Shown in pieces: positions 1 through 11,968 of a stretch of DNA of 64,000 nt. The stretch comes from Mytilinidion resinicola (lineage: Eukaryota > Ascomycota > Dothideomycetes > Mytilinidiales > Mytilinidiaceae). The notes under the pieces are model-generated. The model saw only the letters and a program-made list of their open reading frames with translations. It did not search any database and was not told the origin of the DNA. The DNA is taken from the NCBI RefSeq assembly GCF_010093595.1, contig NW_022985453.1, positions 19,342-83,341 on the forward strand, given 5' to 3'. How positions within the stretch are numbered: the first letter of the stretch is position 1; every line of letters starts with the position of its first letter. A program made the translations under genes and the position numbers.

Positions 1-1865
1 CTTCGGCCTCCTTCCACCGCCCTTGATTCCTGTACGTCGACGCCAGGTTGCCCATGCTGGTCAGCGTGGAAGGATGCTCCTCCCCAAGCACCCTCGAACT
101 TGTCTCCATCACTTGCACCTCCAGCTCTTCCGCCTCTCTCCACCGTCCCGCAAGCTTTATTGCGAGCCCTACCATTGCTATACTGTTTAACGTGTCCGTA
201 TGCTCTTTACTAAGCAGCTTTTCCCTAACCTTCATTGATTTCACCGACAGTTTCTCGGCATCACTCAGACTTCCTTTTTGCCAAGCATACCATGCTGCCT
301 TGTACAACAATAGAGCCCACTGTTGGAGGGATTCCTCAGACTTGGGTGGCTGTGACAGCGCCAACTTGGCGTGCGGAAAGAGCGCTTGGCATTGGGCCCA
401 GTTCTTGTGTTCGCCTGTCGGAAATGCTGTGCAAAGATTGTCAATATACTGCTGCTTCCATATTTCCAGTTGGCCCTGCCCTTCCAACCACTTCCGCGTG
501 GCTAGCTGCACAAGCCTATGCATGTCAAACGTTGTTGCATCGGTGGTAAGCGCAATAAACGAGTAGTTCCTTAGCGTGCGAATATCCTCTTCAAACCCGT
601 CGTCGGTGCTGGCTTCCGACTTACTATTGTCGCTGTCACTATTTTCGCTATCTGTATTAATAGCTTCTACGCCCCCCTGTCTATTCCGTGCCCCACTTTG
701 ATTGCGAACAAGCGCTTCAGGAATCCCCTGCCGGTCAAAGAAACTCATTAAAGATAACAGGTCTGCCGCTGACCGCCTTGCATGGAGTATATGGTCGAAC
801 GAGATTTGCCACGTTATAAGAATGGAGTTCTTAGCTTCTTCATCTCTCCGAAGATGGCCTCCGTCGTAGTCTAGCAGGCCCGTCCTTTTTTTGTCGCTTT
901 TGTAGAACGCTTCTAGGTATTGCTGCATCGAACACCTTGGCGCTCGTTGTCGGATGTACGCTGCCGCCTGCACGAGAGCGAGTGGCATGAATTCAACCGC
1001 CTTTGCAAGCTCGGCAGTGCTGCCCTTATCCACCTCCTCTCCTAACTTCTTTTGCAGAAGAGTTTGCGCGCCGGCGTTGTCCATGGGCTCGATGGGTATG
1101 ATATCGCTCTCCTCCACCAGCCGCAACGCCACGCTCCTTGTCCGACTGGTTACCAGAACTGAGCCATTCTTGCTCTGGGGCAGATACGATGAGAAGTAAC
1201 GTGGGTAAGCGCCATCTCCGCCGCTCGCCTGTGTCTTCTGATCATTGCTTGCTGGTATAGAGAGAGCAGCGGCATCATCGGCATTGTCGAGGACCAGCAG
1301 CCATTTCCCATTCTTCTCATTGCGAAGCCAGCTGCGAACAAGCTTGAACACATCCGCTTGTGGATCGTTCCGGCCAGCCAGCTTGACTTGGTCCGCGATG
1401 TCTCGGTAGCCTTGTTCGATGCGACCCGCGTTGCTGGCGTGCACCCAGAACACCCACGTCGTTGGCGACCGATTCGCGGTCTGATAGCAGTGCTCTATGG
1501 CAAGCTGCGACTTCCTATGCCTATGTTAGGTGCGAGCACAGGCCCAAGTGTCCTTTCGGCTTACCCTACGCCGCCCAGGCCCACCAGCGCTATGCGAGAT
1601 GCCGGTGCGGAGCATGTTTCGCGTATCTGATCGAGCAGCGTTCCGCGATCGACAAAGTCCGGGTCGCGGCGAAAGGGGACGGCGCAAGAAGGGTTCGGCG
1701 GGGTTTCTGCTCGCTCTGGTGTGGGATAGCCGTTAGCGCAGTCGAGCATTGGCCGTTGTTTAACCTACCAGGCGGTGGATGGTGGTGAACAGGGCCGTTG
1801 ATGATGCCCGCCTGAAAGCCGCGGTTGCGGTCTCCAAAGGCAATTGTCGCACTAGGTTGTGTCAT
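1..1865 (-). CDS. NB-ARC / TPR (NLR-like) STAND protein, 3' end outside window
   Basis: Three exons on the minus strand read without a stop to the window edge. The start is the ATG at 1865-1863 (MTQPSATIAFGDRNRG..). Exon 1 is 1865-1769 and holds the AFGDRNRGFQAGIINGPV leader typical of fungal NB-ARC proteins. Exon 2 is 1715-1565 (PFRRDPDFVDRG, then IALVGLGGVG). Exon 3 runs from 1514 and starts by completing the Walker A (GGVGKSQLAIEH). It continues with Walker B (KWLLVLDNADD), an RNBS-like VLVTSRT, the MPLALVQAAAYI helix, a winged-helix region, and kinesin-light-chain-type TPRs (EHPSTLTSMGNLASTYRNQG) at the edge. Members of this family are ATP-driven signalling switches tied to heterokaryon incompatibility or immunity-like responses; this gene's own role is unknown. 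Unlike most of the window it keeps CA dinucleotides and has no stops, so it is probably functional. NLRs are frequent Starship cargo. Upstream exons cannot be excluded. Confidence 0.88.
1515..1564 (-). other. Intron 2 of the NB-ARC gene
   Basis: A 50-nt intron with donor GTAAGC, branch-like CCTAAC and acceptor CATAG. Removing it joins GGVG to GKSQLAIEH and restores the P-loop. Without splicing, the reading frame stops at the TAA made by the donor. Confidence 0.85.
1716..1768 (-). other. Intron 1 of the NB-ARC gene
   Basis: A 53-nt intron with donor GTAGGT, branch-like GCTAAC and acceptor CACCAG. Splicing fuses HHHPPP to ERAETPPNPS, the expected family junction (..PPERPETPP..). Confidence 0.82.
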
Positions 1866-2296
1866 GTCGAATGCATAGACAGAGTGGCCTCGCGCGGCGT
1901 AGTAGGAGGTTTGCAGGACTATGGTCTCGAGAGACGCGGCGACTCAGCTGAGTCTCGATCTCAGCCTCGCTCGTCACACTCGGGATATTCACGTGCAGCG
2001 GATAATCTATTTGGCTATGTATCTTTTATACTCTGAGTACTTATCCAGAAAGAGATCATGTAATAAATCCAGCTAGCGGAGACCCTAACTAAATTACCTT
2101 CTTGTACCGTGGCAAATCACGTGCGTAGGCTAATGGTGCCTAATCGGATACATAAGGTGGGCGCTAAGGCTTTTACGGGTGGGGTAAAATTGTATGACGG
2201 TCACGTTTGGGAAGTTGCATTCGCTAGCGACTGTATATAAACTGCGCAACTTCCAGTGTAAGATAATCCTATAGCAAGTTCAACAACAAAATTGTC
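1866..2296. other. Intergenic DNA between NB-ARC gene and Fot1-like element
   Basis: A stretch of balanced base composition without RIP signature. It should hold the 5' leader of the NB-ARC gene and the 3' flank of the transposon. I found no convincing terminal inverted repeat of the transposon here, nor an RNA gene. Confidence 0.5.
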
Positions 2297-4308
2297 CTAG
2301 TACATCTTCGCCACTGGTGCCCTCCATGACGGTCCTTGTACGGCTTTCGCTGGCTCAACTTCGCTCATCCGCATCACTTTGTCCTCTGGCGCTGATGGAT
2401 CCGCCTCTGCCTCCTCTGGCACAGGACTCTTGCGCTTACGCCCGTGTTTTCTCTTACTTGCGATAGCTTTCTCTTTTGCATCACGCTTCGCTCGTGCCTC
2501 GCCGAGATCCTCAAAGCTCATCACCTTCGCCTTCCCTAGGATCAATGACTTGGTCGATCGGCGAACTTTGGCTTCGCCGTTTATCTTAGCCAAGAGTCGA
2601 TTTTGATCCTGGAGAAGGGCACATTCGGCAAAGGATATTTGGGCGGCACTTGCGATCTTCTGTACGTGTCTATGTAGGCGCTGTTTGCTGATCTTATTAA
2701 GCCTATGAGCATCCTGTTTAATTAGCTTGTGTATTGGCGTAAGACCCTCTGCTGTCACTGGCGTTACAGGTGTTTGCGGTACTTTGTCTTGCGACCCCAC
2801 CACCTTATTAGCATTCGGAACGGAAACGGTAAGCTGAGCGGGGGGTTTCGGTGTATGTCTGAGTACTCTCTCTGAATTGAATGGAAATAAACCAGTTGCG
2901 GCCCACCCGGCTAGGATGTTGCTCTTAGTTAATGCCCTTTCCCTTGCAGGGCAGTATAGAGATGTGAAATGCTCCTTGCTAACTACATCTACACCTCCTC
3001 GATATAGTAGCTCAACCTGATCGCGATAGGCTGCCTTTAATGGTGCGAAGACTCCGACGTCACAGTGCTGGAGCTTGTGAGACTAGGTGGTTGTACAAAT
3101 TAGCAGGTATCTATAAAGAGGGTTGAAGAGGGTTGAAGAGGGTTGTCGGGATGCCTAGGGACTTTTTACTGGTTAGGACGCCAGGGCGAGGAAGGCGTGG
3201 GGTGGGGATAGTGAAGGTGAGAGGGCTTGAAGGAGGGGGTATGATAGATACTAGATCCTCGCTGTTTAATCGCGACTTAGACAGGCGGTCTTGAACCCCC
3301 AAGTTGAGTGAAAATCTGGCATCAGCGTGTATGTGTATTACGACTTACCGTGTGAGAGGGGAGACGGCATAGGATGATGTTGTTTTCAAAGCAAAACTCC
3401 AAGACCTCGAGCGTCTCGTGTGTCCCGAAGCCGTCTATTATTAGAACCCGTGGTTTCTGGTTAGCCCGTTCTTTGGTTTGGGGATCAAATACACGCGTTA
3501 GCCACTCCAAGCTAATCTTGGAGTCGTTATATCCATTTTCAGAATGCCCATAATGCCATCCGGGGGTTGGGTATGTGGTCCAGTTGCTTCGGTGGGTTAA
3601 AGCTGGCCAGATTATAAGGGGGAGCAGCCGCCTGCCGTCAGCACTGATGCACTCAACAGCAGTCACCATTGTCCGCTTAACACCCGCGCCTCTATGGTCT
3701 TGCAGGTCATCCTTACCTACAAGGACTTTGATAGAACCGAGCATGCTCAGCAAGACTCCCGTCTCATCTATATTATAGATATTTTCCGGCAGAATAGCCA
3801 AATCCTGATCCTGTAGCACCTTTCTAATCAATTTAAACCACTCTACAATCTTATTATATATGTTATTCCTATGTCGTTTCCAGTTAATCGCTCTAACAGT
3901 TTTAGCTTTAAGTTCTGGATGGCGTTTCTTAAAGCCCCGAGCCCAGTTCTTGCCCGGAGGCTTGATTGGTTTATTCTTTAATCGGTTGCGGGCGACACAA
4001 AAGGCTAGCGAAGGTATAAACTTTATGCGCACTGGCTGCCCGAGATTAGACATTAGTAATAAGAATTTAATGACAGCTTTCTCTTCGTCTGGGGTTAAGT
4101 ATTGCTGGCTTTAAGCCTTTTCCTCTATTGAGCGTCGTCCCTTATCACGATAATGGAGCGTTGAGAGAGGAACATCGCCTCGTTCTGCAAGAGTAGCGTA
4201 TGTCCTAGGCACGTCTAGAGGGGCTTGCGCCAGCACCTGGCTGGCTCGGTCTATGTTAGCGATTGTGGTGATGGTGAACGAGTGGCGGGTGGCAAGAGGC
4301 CACGACAC
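2297..4308 (-). pseudogene. Fot1-like (pogo superfamily) DDE transposase, one stop codon
   Basis: The reading frame is 4308-3349 plus 3082-2297. The N-terminal part resembles a pogo/CENP-B-type DNA-binding region (VPRTYATLAERGDVPLSTL, then PPGKNWARGFKKRHPEL). The DDE_1 catalytic core follows, with acidic residues in YNIDETGV, VLIIDGFGTHE and HCDVGVFAPL. The C-terminus is basic (KRKHGRKRKS) and ends at the stop at 2297. A single in-frame TAA at 4111-4113 breaks the frame; one C-to-T change explains it. The family cuts and pastes at TA sites. The first codon in this frame is GTG at 4308, so the true start is uncertain. CA dinucleotides are largely kept, so this copy is young or spared by RIP. 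A related fragment lies at 53.95-54.49 kb. Confidence 0.85.
3083..3348 (-). other. Candidate 266-nt intron inside the Fot1-like transposase
   Basis: The donor is GTAAGT, the 3' part holds CTAAT, and the acceptor is CACCTAG. Splicing is phase 0 and joins RLPSHT to SHKLQHCDV exactly, placing the third catalytic Asp in frame. Fungal Fot relatives usually read through this junction without an intron, and 266 nt is long for a filamentous fungus. The segment also holds short tandem copies of GGGTTGAAGA (about 3118-3144, + strand). It may be a recent insertion that behaves as an intron. Confidence 0.6.
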
Positions 4309-4374
4309 TAATAATAGGCGCGGACGCTAAAAATAGTGGACATATAACTGTCGAAGCTTCTAGAAGAACGCCGC

Positions 4375-4860
4375 ACTTTATTTTAATATAGTATAGAGTA
4401 TAATATAAGTAGCTAAATAAATAATACTCGCTTATATAAGCGCGCTAAATCTATATACTAAGACACTAAGCGTTCCCTTATATAGAAAAACTTTAAAGTG
4501 CATGCTTTTTTAAGTATTATATATCTTTACTGCTTGCAAATATATTTTCCTTTAATAGGATTATTATCCTAATCCTCCGAAATTTAAAAATATATTAATA
4601 GTCGTGGTAGAGCAGGGTAGTAAAGCTAATTTAGTCCTAGACGCTGTAAACAGAATAATTAACAGTATAACTAAGATTGTTGTATTTTTCTTATTATAAA
4701 CTGGTTTCCTAAGAAGAAATACGTAAAGAATATTATTATATTAGCTATAACTTTATAGGCTTATAAGGAAAGACTTAAAATATTTAAATAAAAAATATTT
4801 CTTAGTATAGGAGGTTTCTTGCTATACAGGGACGCACTTTACGTAAAATAGAATTGCCTG
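4375..4860 (+). repeat. RIP-decayed repeat, related to the end of the 29.3-31.6 kb relic
   Basis: From about 4606 to 4800 the plus strand reads as a decayed coding segment (..VVVEQGSKANLVLDAVNRI..). The same module recurs at about 31,370-31,560 (..VVQQRCKATTVLDALKGI.. when RIP-type stops are read through). In both copies the stretch ends at ATATTTCTT. This is direct evidence of a shared repeat, but the protein family is not recognised. Confidence 0.55.
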
Positions 4861-7800
4861 CATATCTAGCCTACTACTAAGCACGAGGATTTAGTTTATA
4901 AGCTCTACTGGCGTGGTTAATTATTCGTTTAACACCTAATTTTTTTTCCTACTTCTTATTAAACTTATCTACTAATATTAGTGCCTATTCGCTAATATAT
5001 TTAAGGTAATATACCTATATATATATATATTGCTACTATAAGTGCTTAATTAACATTTGGCTTAACTATAAGTCTATATCCTTACTTATTAAAAAGCAAG
5101 TTATAAGGCTTTAGTAGCTTGCGTTTAATAGAGGTAAGTTCTATTTAAGTTTATTCGAGAGTAATCTTAGCCCTAAAATGCAATAAACTCTCTTCCCTAT
5201 ATATAATTAGTTTTTACTCGACTTTATTTAAGATTATATCTATATTTTAAATTCCTCTACTATTCTAGAAGGTAAAGTAAAGGTTGCTATAGCTTTTAAG
5301 CCTATAACTATACAATTATAAGTATATATAATATCCTATAAAATTACCGCTATACTTATACTTAAAGCGTCTTTCTATATTTAAAAACTTTACACCTTAC
5401 AAGTTAGTATAGTAATAGGTTCGACGGAATATAAGAAACTTCTTCCGGATATCGAATAGTTTAATACCTTAAGAGTCTATTACTTTCTTGCGACCCGAAA
5501 GCGAGAAGGTATACCCCTTAACTTAAAAGCGATGTTAACTATTAGAGGTCCTAATATTAAAAGAATTACTAAAAAGTAAGGCAATCTTTTCTTTAAGTAG
5601 TAGGGTCTCCTCTTTAGAGAAGATGAAATTTTAGAAGTAGCTAATTAGTTGCGAAATAGAATCTATATTATTAGGTATAGGCAAGCTTTTTTATTCTAAT
5701 TTACTTCTATAGTAAGTACTTATATAATCTAGGAATACTATAAATAAATAAGTTTTTAAATAGTTAGCTGTTAAACAGGTATTCCTATTTATAAATAGAT
5801 GCCTATTTATAGGATTAACGTAGACGCACTATTACTTTACTAACTGCTATCGACGGGCTCTTTAATAATTAAAAGTATAATGCTATTTATAGCTTTATTA
5901 TTATATCGGCCAACGGGAAAAATAGAGCGGGGTAGAAGGAGTTAAGGTAGCAGAGCTTAGTAGTTTAGTAGTAGTAGCACTTAATTCTTTATATATAACT
6001 AGATATCTAGGTGCCGGATATTAACTAATTACGAAAAGTAGAATTTATAGAGCCTTAAATAGTCACGATATACAAAGACATTTATATACTAACTGCAATA
6101 ACTTTAAAATATAATTTTGCTTTATTAGCAGCTTCTATACCCTACACCGCTTATAGTCGCCGATATTTAAGCTTCTATAATCTAGAAGCCTAAATATAGA
6201 ATTAAGGTACTACTATTAAACTAACTATTGCATACTATAAGGAAAACCGCCGATTACGTAATAATAGTTGTGCCCAACGCGTACGTATATAGTAACGATT
6301 TTAGTTAGGTGCCTTATATAGAAAATAACTTTTTTCCTAAATCTTAAACATTAGGTATATATATTAGCTAGTTCTTTAAGGTCCCTAAGACTAGTAGAGT
6401 TAATAATAAAATCTAAACCTTTTAGCGAAAGCTTAGTAAGCAGTTTAAGGACCTTAGGGCTGTTATTCCTGCATTAGATTAATCCTTTGCAGCGATAGAA
6501 GCTATTATTAAACTGTAGAATACAATTAAGCTTAAAGAAGAAAGAAGCTATTAAAAGAGAAAAAATAAACTCCTAAATATTGCGGGATATATAAGGCTAA
6601 GTATTTACCGCCTTACGCAGTTTTAGTATTATAGACGTATTATTAATAGCGGCTGGTTTATTAAGGTGGACGTTAAAATAAAAGTATTTCTTTCGCGTTT
6701 TAGGGTCTAAGCGGCTGATAATAGCGTTCTAAGTAACCTCTCCATCTATTAAAAAGGGAATATAACGGCCGATTTAAGGAATAAAGCTGTTTTTTAAAAT
6801 ATGCTTAAAGTAGGGCGTATATAGAGACTAATTTTACTTAGTGCCGGTTCTAAGAGATAGAACAATGTTTTCTTTATAATTACCAGGCCAGATAAGCTAG
6901 CTTTCGCAGAGTCCTAATATAATAGGGTTGTTGTTTTTTATAGCCCTGTCTTAGTATATTCTAAACAAGTCTAAATATATAACTTAGAAGAGACTAAAGG
7001 CTATATTAGTAAGATTTAATAGGTAATAATTTATATACTAATATTAGAGCGGCAGAGGTAGCTCTAGCACTTATATTCTAATTAGTTAAGTATATAAGAT
7101 TATTCTAGACCTTTACTTACGCTTCCTATATAAATAGGCTTTTATTAATACTAGTATTAATTGGCTTTATATATATATAACCTTTATTAGTCTTAGTAAA
7201 GCATTAGTATACTAATTAAATAGCTATACCTTTATACTTCTTTATGCTATTATAGTTTAAGAATAAGAATACTAAGCAGTCTATTATATTTATAGCAGTT
7301 ATAGCAACTTTTGCACCTGCATAGGCGGAGGTTGCTGGATTTCTTAGACGCCTGGTAGCTCTAAATATGCGCTAAAACTGCGTTTCTAGATTAGCTGTAT
7401 TATACTGCCCGTCTATAATCCAGGTTTGTAGATAGTTACGCCACCTGCGTATTAAAGAACCCGATATATCCTGTGTTTTCCGAAAGAATTGCTTAAAAAC
7501 ACTGTTAAAGGTTTAATTGTATTAATGCACGCTCTAATTATAGAAAGATAGCGTTAAAGCAATTAACCCTCCTATATATAATTAGCTATGTTATAAATAT
7601 AGAAGATTAGGAAGGCAATATACTAGAACTTATTTCTATAGAAATATTAAAAAAGTCTTATAGATAACAGGTTTCTAAGGCCTTCTATATTAACAAAAGA
7701 CACTCTAATAGAATAATACCTCTAATTCCTCTACTATTAATGCTTAGTACCCTTATACTAGCTATTAGAGGCTTAATCCTAACTTTTAGAGCGCCTGGCT

Positions 7801-9375
7801 TAGGTGTTGTGCCGCAGAGGATATATACCGTAATAGTATAGTTATACTCTTTTCCTTAATCTAAATCTCTAAAAATACGTACGCATATATCGTATATAGC
7901 GTGCCCGCAACTAAGTATATACTGCGGTACTCTTAAACAGCAAAAAAGGCAGGACTTTATTATTTTAATATTTCTCTAATAATTCCCTATACTTATAGTA
8001 CAACTGCTACTTACTAGGACGGTTTTTAATAACTTAAAAAGTGCACAAAAGTGCTTCTCTACTCGGCGACTTTAATACTCCTCTATACTTTTATTAAATG
8101 CTTTAGACAATGCCTTAATAAATAAAGGGCGATATAATAATTAATATAAGTGTTATAGTGCAAAGCCTAATACTTCTATTAGATCTTCTTTTAAATAAAA
8201 GCAGATATTTTTCCTTACTATATCCGCCTGCGGGATATACGTCTATAAAAAAGCTAGAAGCAAGGAATCTAATAATATTCTTATATATTATTATTCCCTC
8301 TCTTCCTGCTTTAATAATAGTACTAATATAATCTTAACTACTATTAAGGAAGTGATTTACTCGCGTGGCTTAAACTATATAAAATAGGTCCTGTAGAGAT
8401 ACTATGCTATACGCGAGCGCTGCTTTAATAAGGGTATTAAGGTGCCGAGCGCTAAATAACCAGCAATACTAACAAAGCTTATTTTTAACTTAATTAGTTT
8501 GCCGTAAAATTTCTTCTTTTAAAGGGCGGTGTCTAGCTAGCTAAAAAAGACGTTTATTAATAATAAAGGTGGTAATTTAAAAGAAGAGCTTAGTGTTGTT
8601 AAGAAGTCCAGCGCAAATTTTTCGAAGACCTGTTTAATCTTTTTAAGAGGATATAATAATAAGACAAGCGCGGATCCTTTTAGGAAAAGTCGAACTTAAG
8701 ATATCCTACTGTGTTAAAAAAGTGCGGATGTTTTCTAACGCGTTGTAATTATCGACAAAAATTATTAAAATAATAACGAACAGCAGTACTATACAGGATA
8801 GCAAAGCGTCTATTATAGTCTAGTATTCGGTGTATAGCTAGTTTATAATATGCGCAGTAGACTTATAGCAAGATACAGGTTTCTACTATACTAATATATA
8901 CTTAGTAAAATAACCGTCGGCAAAAATAATAGGGCTTTAGTATATCCTTAATATTATTTCGACCCTAATCCTAAGAAAGCTATCTAACTAAGGTTTCCGG
9001 AAATTATTATAGGGGAACAGGTGACGTAATATAATATTTTTATGCCCTTTTCCTAAAAAGAGTAGAAGACTTAGAGTCTGCGTTGCACTATTAGGAAGAG
9101 TATTAATAATATACTCTAGCTAGAAGGTATTATTTACTGTTATTAAAGGCTTAAAAGCTAAAGAGCTTATTACTAGCTGCAACTACGCAGTGTAATTCTT
9201 ACAGAACATCTTTATTCTAAAAAAGAATTTAGGGGAGGGCTATAGGCTATTATAGTTGCGCTTGCTAATAATAAATATAGAATTATATTAGTGTTTTATT
9301 ATAGTTTTATTATATACTAGCTGCACCTTCTAATATAAAAAGGCGAGCAACTATTTAAAAAATTTAAAAATGGAA
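4861..9375 (+). pseudogene. Long RIP-decayed coding sequence(s), unidentified
   Basis: Several plus-strand frames stay protein-like over long distances when TAG/TAA are read through. An example is 6.4-7.0 kb, with KQFKDLRAVIPALD, AAIEAIIKL and GWFIKVDVK; others lie at 7.3-8.0 and 8.3-8.9 kb. This pattern fits one or more large genes mutated by RIP. I recognise no domain. It precedes the DUF3723-like relic on the same strand and may belong to the same repeat. Confidence 0.35.
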
Positions 9376-9379
9376 AATA

Positions 9380-11260
9380 ATAAAGTCTTTAGGAGGCTTG
9401 CAGAGACCCGAAGCTACTTTCGGGGATCTGTAAAGCTCCCTTTATAATACCTATAATTTAAAACGCAGGAAATAGAAGGCGCCCGGACTCTGGACGCTAA
9501 AAATATCTCCCGGTTATTAAAAATCTATAAAACTAAGGGCTGCTATTATTTTAAGCCGGAGCACTGTATTACCGCATTAATTAATAAAGATATCCTCGCT
9601 TATACGCTTAGAAGAGGAGATAGAATATAAGAGTTTTAGACTATAGAACTTATAGATTAAAGAGAAGACCTACTTCTGCTAGAATTCGAGAATAGTGTCT
9701 ATATCACGTGCTTATATAGGTAATATAGAATTGAAGCAGCTAAACAGTACCTAGATAATATTAAGAAATAGTGGGTTATAAACCTTTATCTTAATAGTAT
9801 ACTTTACTTCTAGAAAGTAAACTATTCTAAACTTCTAATAGATTTCCCTAATACTATTGCTCTATATCTATAAATAGAATACTCTAACGCTTATATATTC
9901 TATAATAGGAATATATTTCGATATCTCCAGAAGTACTTAAAAAACAAAAATAGAGTATAGGAGAGTAAGTGGTAAGCAAGACTAAAAGATTCTAAAAGTA
10001 AAGAGAAGAATATTAAAAAGTTAGTATTAAAGATGCGTTCCTTATACGACGCATTTAATAACCTTCTCCTGTTTATTAGCTTATAGGCAATACTTTAACT
10101 TAGCACTTTTTACCGCTATTTAACGTTAAGATATAAATAGGTAGGCTTACCTAGATCTTAAAATAAGCTGCTTATATTATTCTTAGGAACTTATTTACTA
10201 CCTATTATATATCTATACTACGTGGTTATTTATCCTTTTAGATAATATAAGGCTATTTACACTACTAGACCCTTAAACTGTTTCCTTTTTAGAGCTTCTT
10301 TTACCCCTTTATTTATCTGTAGATTAGGCAGAGATTAAAGAGTTAATAGGTAGCCGGTACCTTTTTCCAGCAATTATAGACTAGGAAGTTAGAAATAATA
10401 TCTTTCCTAGATTAAAGTCTTAAAGCCGAATTCTATTATTGCATACCTTTTCTAAGGACACTAAATACTTAGAGCCTTGCGTAAAGGTTATAAAAGGGCT
10501 ATTATAACCAAAGTTTAAAAAAAGCATTTTTTACGCCTTTAGAAAGGGTTTTAATCCCTTCCCCTAATTATCCGTCTAGTACGCTGAAAAAGTATTTAAA
10601 AACACCTTAACTAACTTGCAACCTAGGGTTTAATTCCAACTTAAATATCTTAAGGCTTAGCTTTTTTCTATGCGCTATTTCCTAAAACTAATAAAGTATA
10701 ATCCGCGTAAAGACCACGGTAAAATAAAGCCTAAAACGAAACTTTGCGATATACTATAGGGTAATCTTAGTTTTTTAGTAGAGACTAGGGGCTTTAACTT
10801 ACTAGAGGCTTTATAACTAGCAAATATAAACTATCTAGAAAACATAGTTAAAGATTTTATAGTTAGAGTTTATCTAGGCGATATCTACAATATTTAAAAG
10901 GCGGACGTAAAGGCTGTAGTTAGGAGTATCTACAATAGTATTATTAGCATTAGCTTAACTCCGCGGATTATAATAAGCCCCCTATTTACTATTAACAACA
11001 TTTAATAATTAAAGTTATAGCAATGCAGTTATCTATATAAGAAATCCTATCTATTAGATTAAAAGTTCCTATTTATTACAAATATAGGCGACCTTAGGCC
11101 GGAAAGAGTTAGAAAGTATATTACCTTATTTAGTATTAAAAAAAAGATATTTTAAGTGTTCTTTAATATTCCCTTATTTGAAATTATAGATAATAATTTG
11201 CAATATTCCCTAGAGTTACCGGACTCGGGCCTATTCGCGGTATACCTAATACCCCCTTAA
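9380..11260 (+). pseudogene. DUF3723-like protein, RIP-inactivated
   Basis: One plus-strand frame from about 9535 to 10,090 keeps the conserved blocks of fungal DUF3723 proteins in order: KGCYYFKPEHCITALI, CLYRQYRIEAAKQYL, WVINLYLNS, IEYSNAYIFYNRNIFRYL and SKWxARLKDSKSKEKN. The later blocks are more broken. Many TAG/TAA codons interrupt it, all explicable as CAG, CAA or TGG changed by RIP. The biochemical role of DUF3723 is unknown, but it is one of the accessory families found repeatedly inside fungal Starship elements. The family assignment comes from remembered motif order, not a search. The 3' limit is approximate; 11.3-11.94 kb is AT-rich with nothing recognised. Confidence 0.6.
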
Positions 11261-11968
11261 GCAAGCTATAGCAAGGCTACGCAAAATTAAGGCGAAGATC
11301 CTAACCTAAGAAAGTAAAGTAGAATAAAATAGCAAGGCAAAAGTTCTAGAAAAAGTCCTTAGTAAAGAGATAGCAATATAGGTAGTATATTAAAAGAGCG
11401 GCATAGTATAGTATCTATCGGACCACTAATATACAGTCTATTAACAGTAAAAACAGAGGAAGACTATAAAGTATTTATGCGGAGGATTATCTATAAACCT
11501 GTTATACTTTATATTATTAAAAGTCGTAATATATATATATTTCCGTCCGCCGATCCTAATTTACAACGGCCTACTCTTTAATACCTTTTTAATTATAGAA
11601 AGTGTGCCTTTAGTATCCCAAATATAGAGGAAAAGAGTATTAATTAGAAAGGGATTTAGGATATATTAACCGTAGGAGACGGTATTATTTTTGCTATAGC
11701 AAATCTTAGATTAGCATTTTTACTCTCTGCGCGTGCTAAGGTCGGTGTAGAAGCACTAGCTAATATACGACGACTATATAGATCGATTCCAAAAATAGAT
11801 ATAGAAATATTTTTAACAATGTTTCTATTTAACGGATAAATAGAAATCCTATTTTAAGATATAGCTATTTCTCTAAACTATATATACAAATATAAAGGCT
11901 AGTAAAAAAGCATTAATTTAAAATAACTTCTATATAAGCTAATAGGTTACTAGAAGCTTATATATACT

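Noticed and set aside
48..2036. Several plus-strand open frames within 1-2.0 kb
   Set aside because: They are antisense shadows of the NB-ARC/TPR gene, which has motif support and consistent introns on the minus strand.
3078..3355. TCTCACA on both sides of the 266-nt segment as a target-site duplication
   Set aside because: Related transposases encode SHTSHK at this place, so the repeated TCTCACA is ancestral coding sequence and not evidence of duplication on insertion.
2050..4375. Terminal inverted repeats for the Fot1-like element
   Set aside because: I compared the flanks 2050-2290 and 4310-4400 by eye and found no convincing inverted match, so the element limits were not called.
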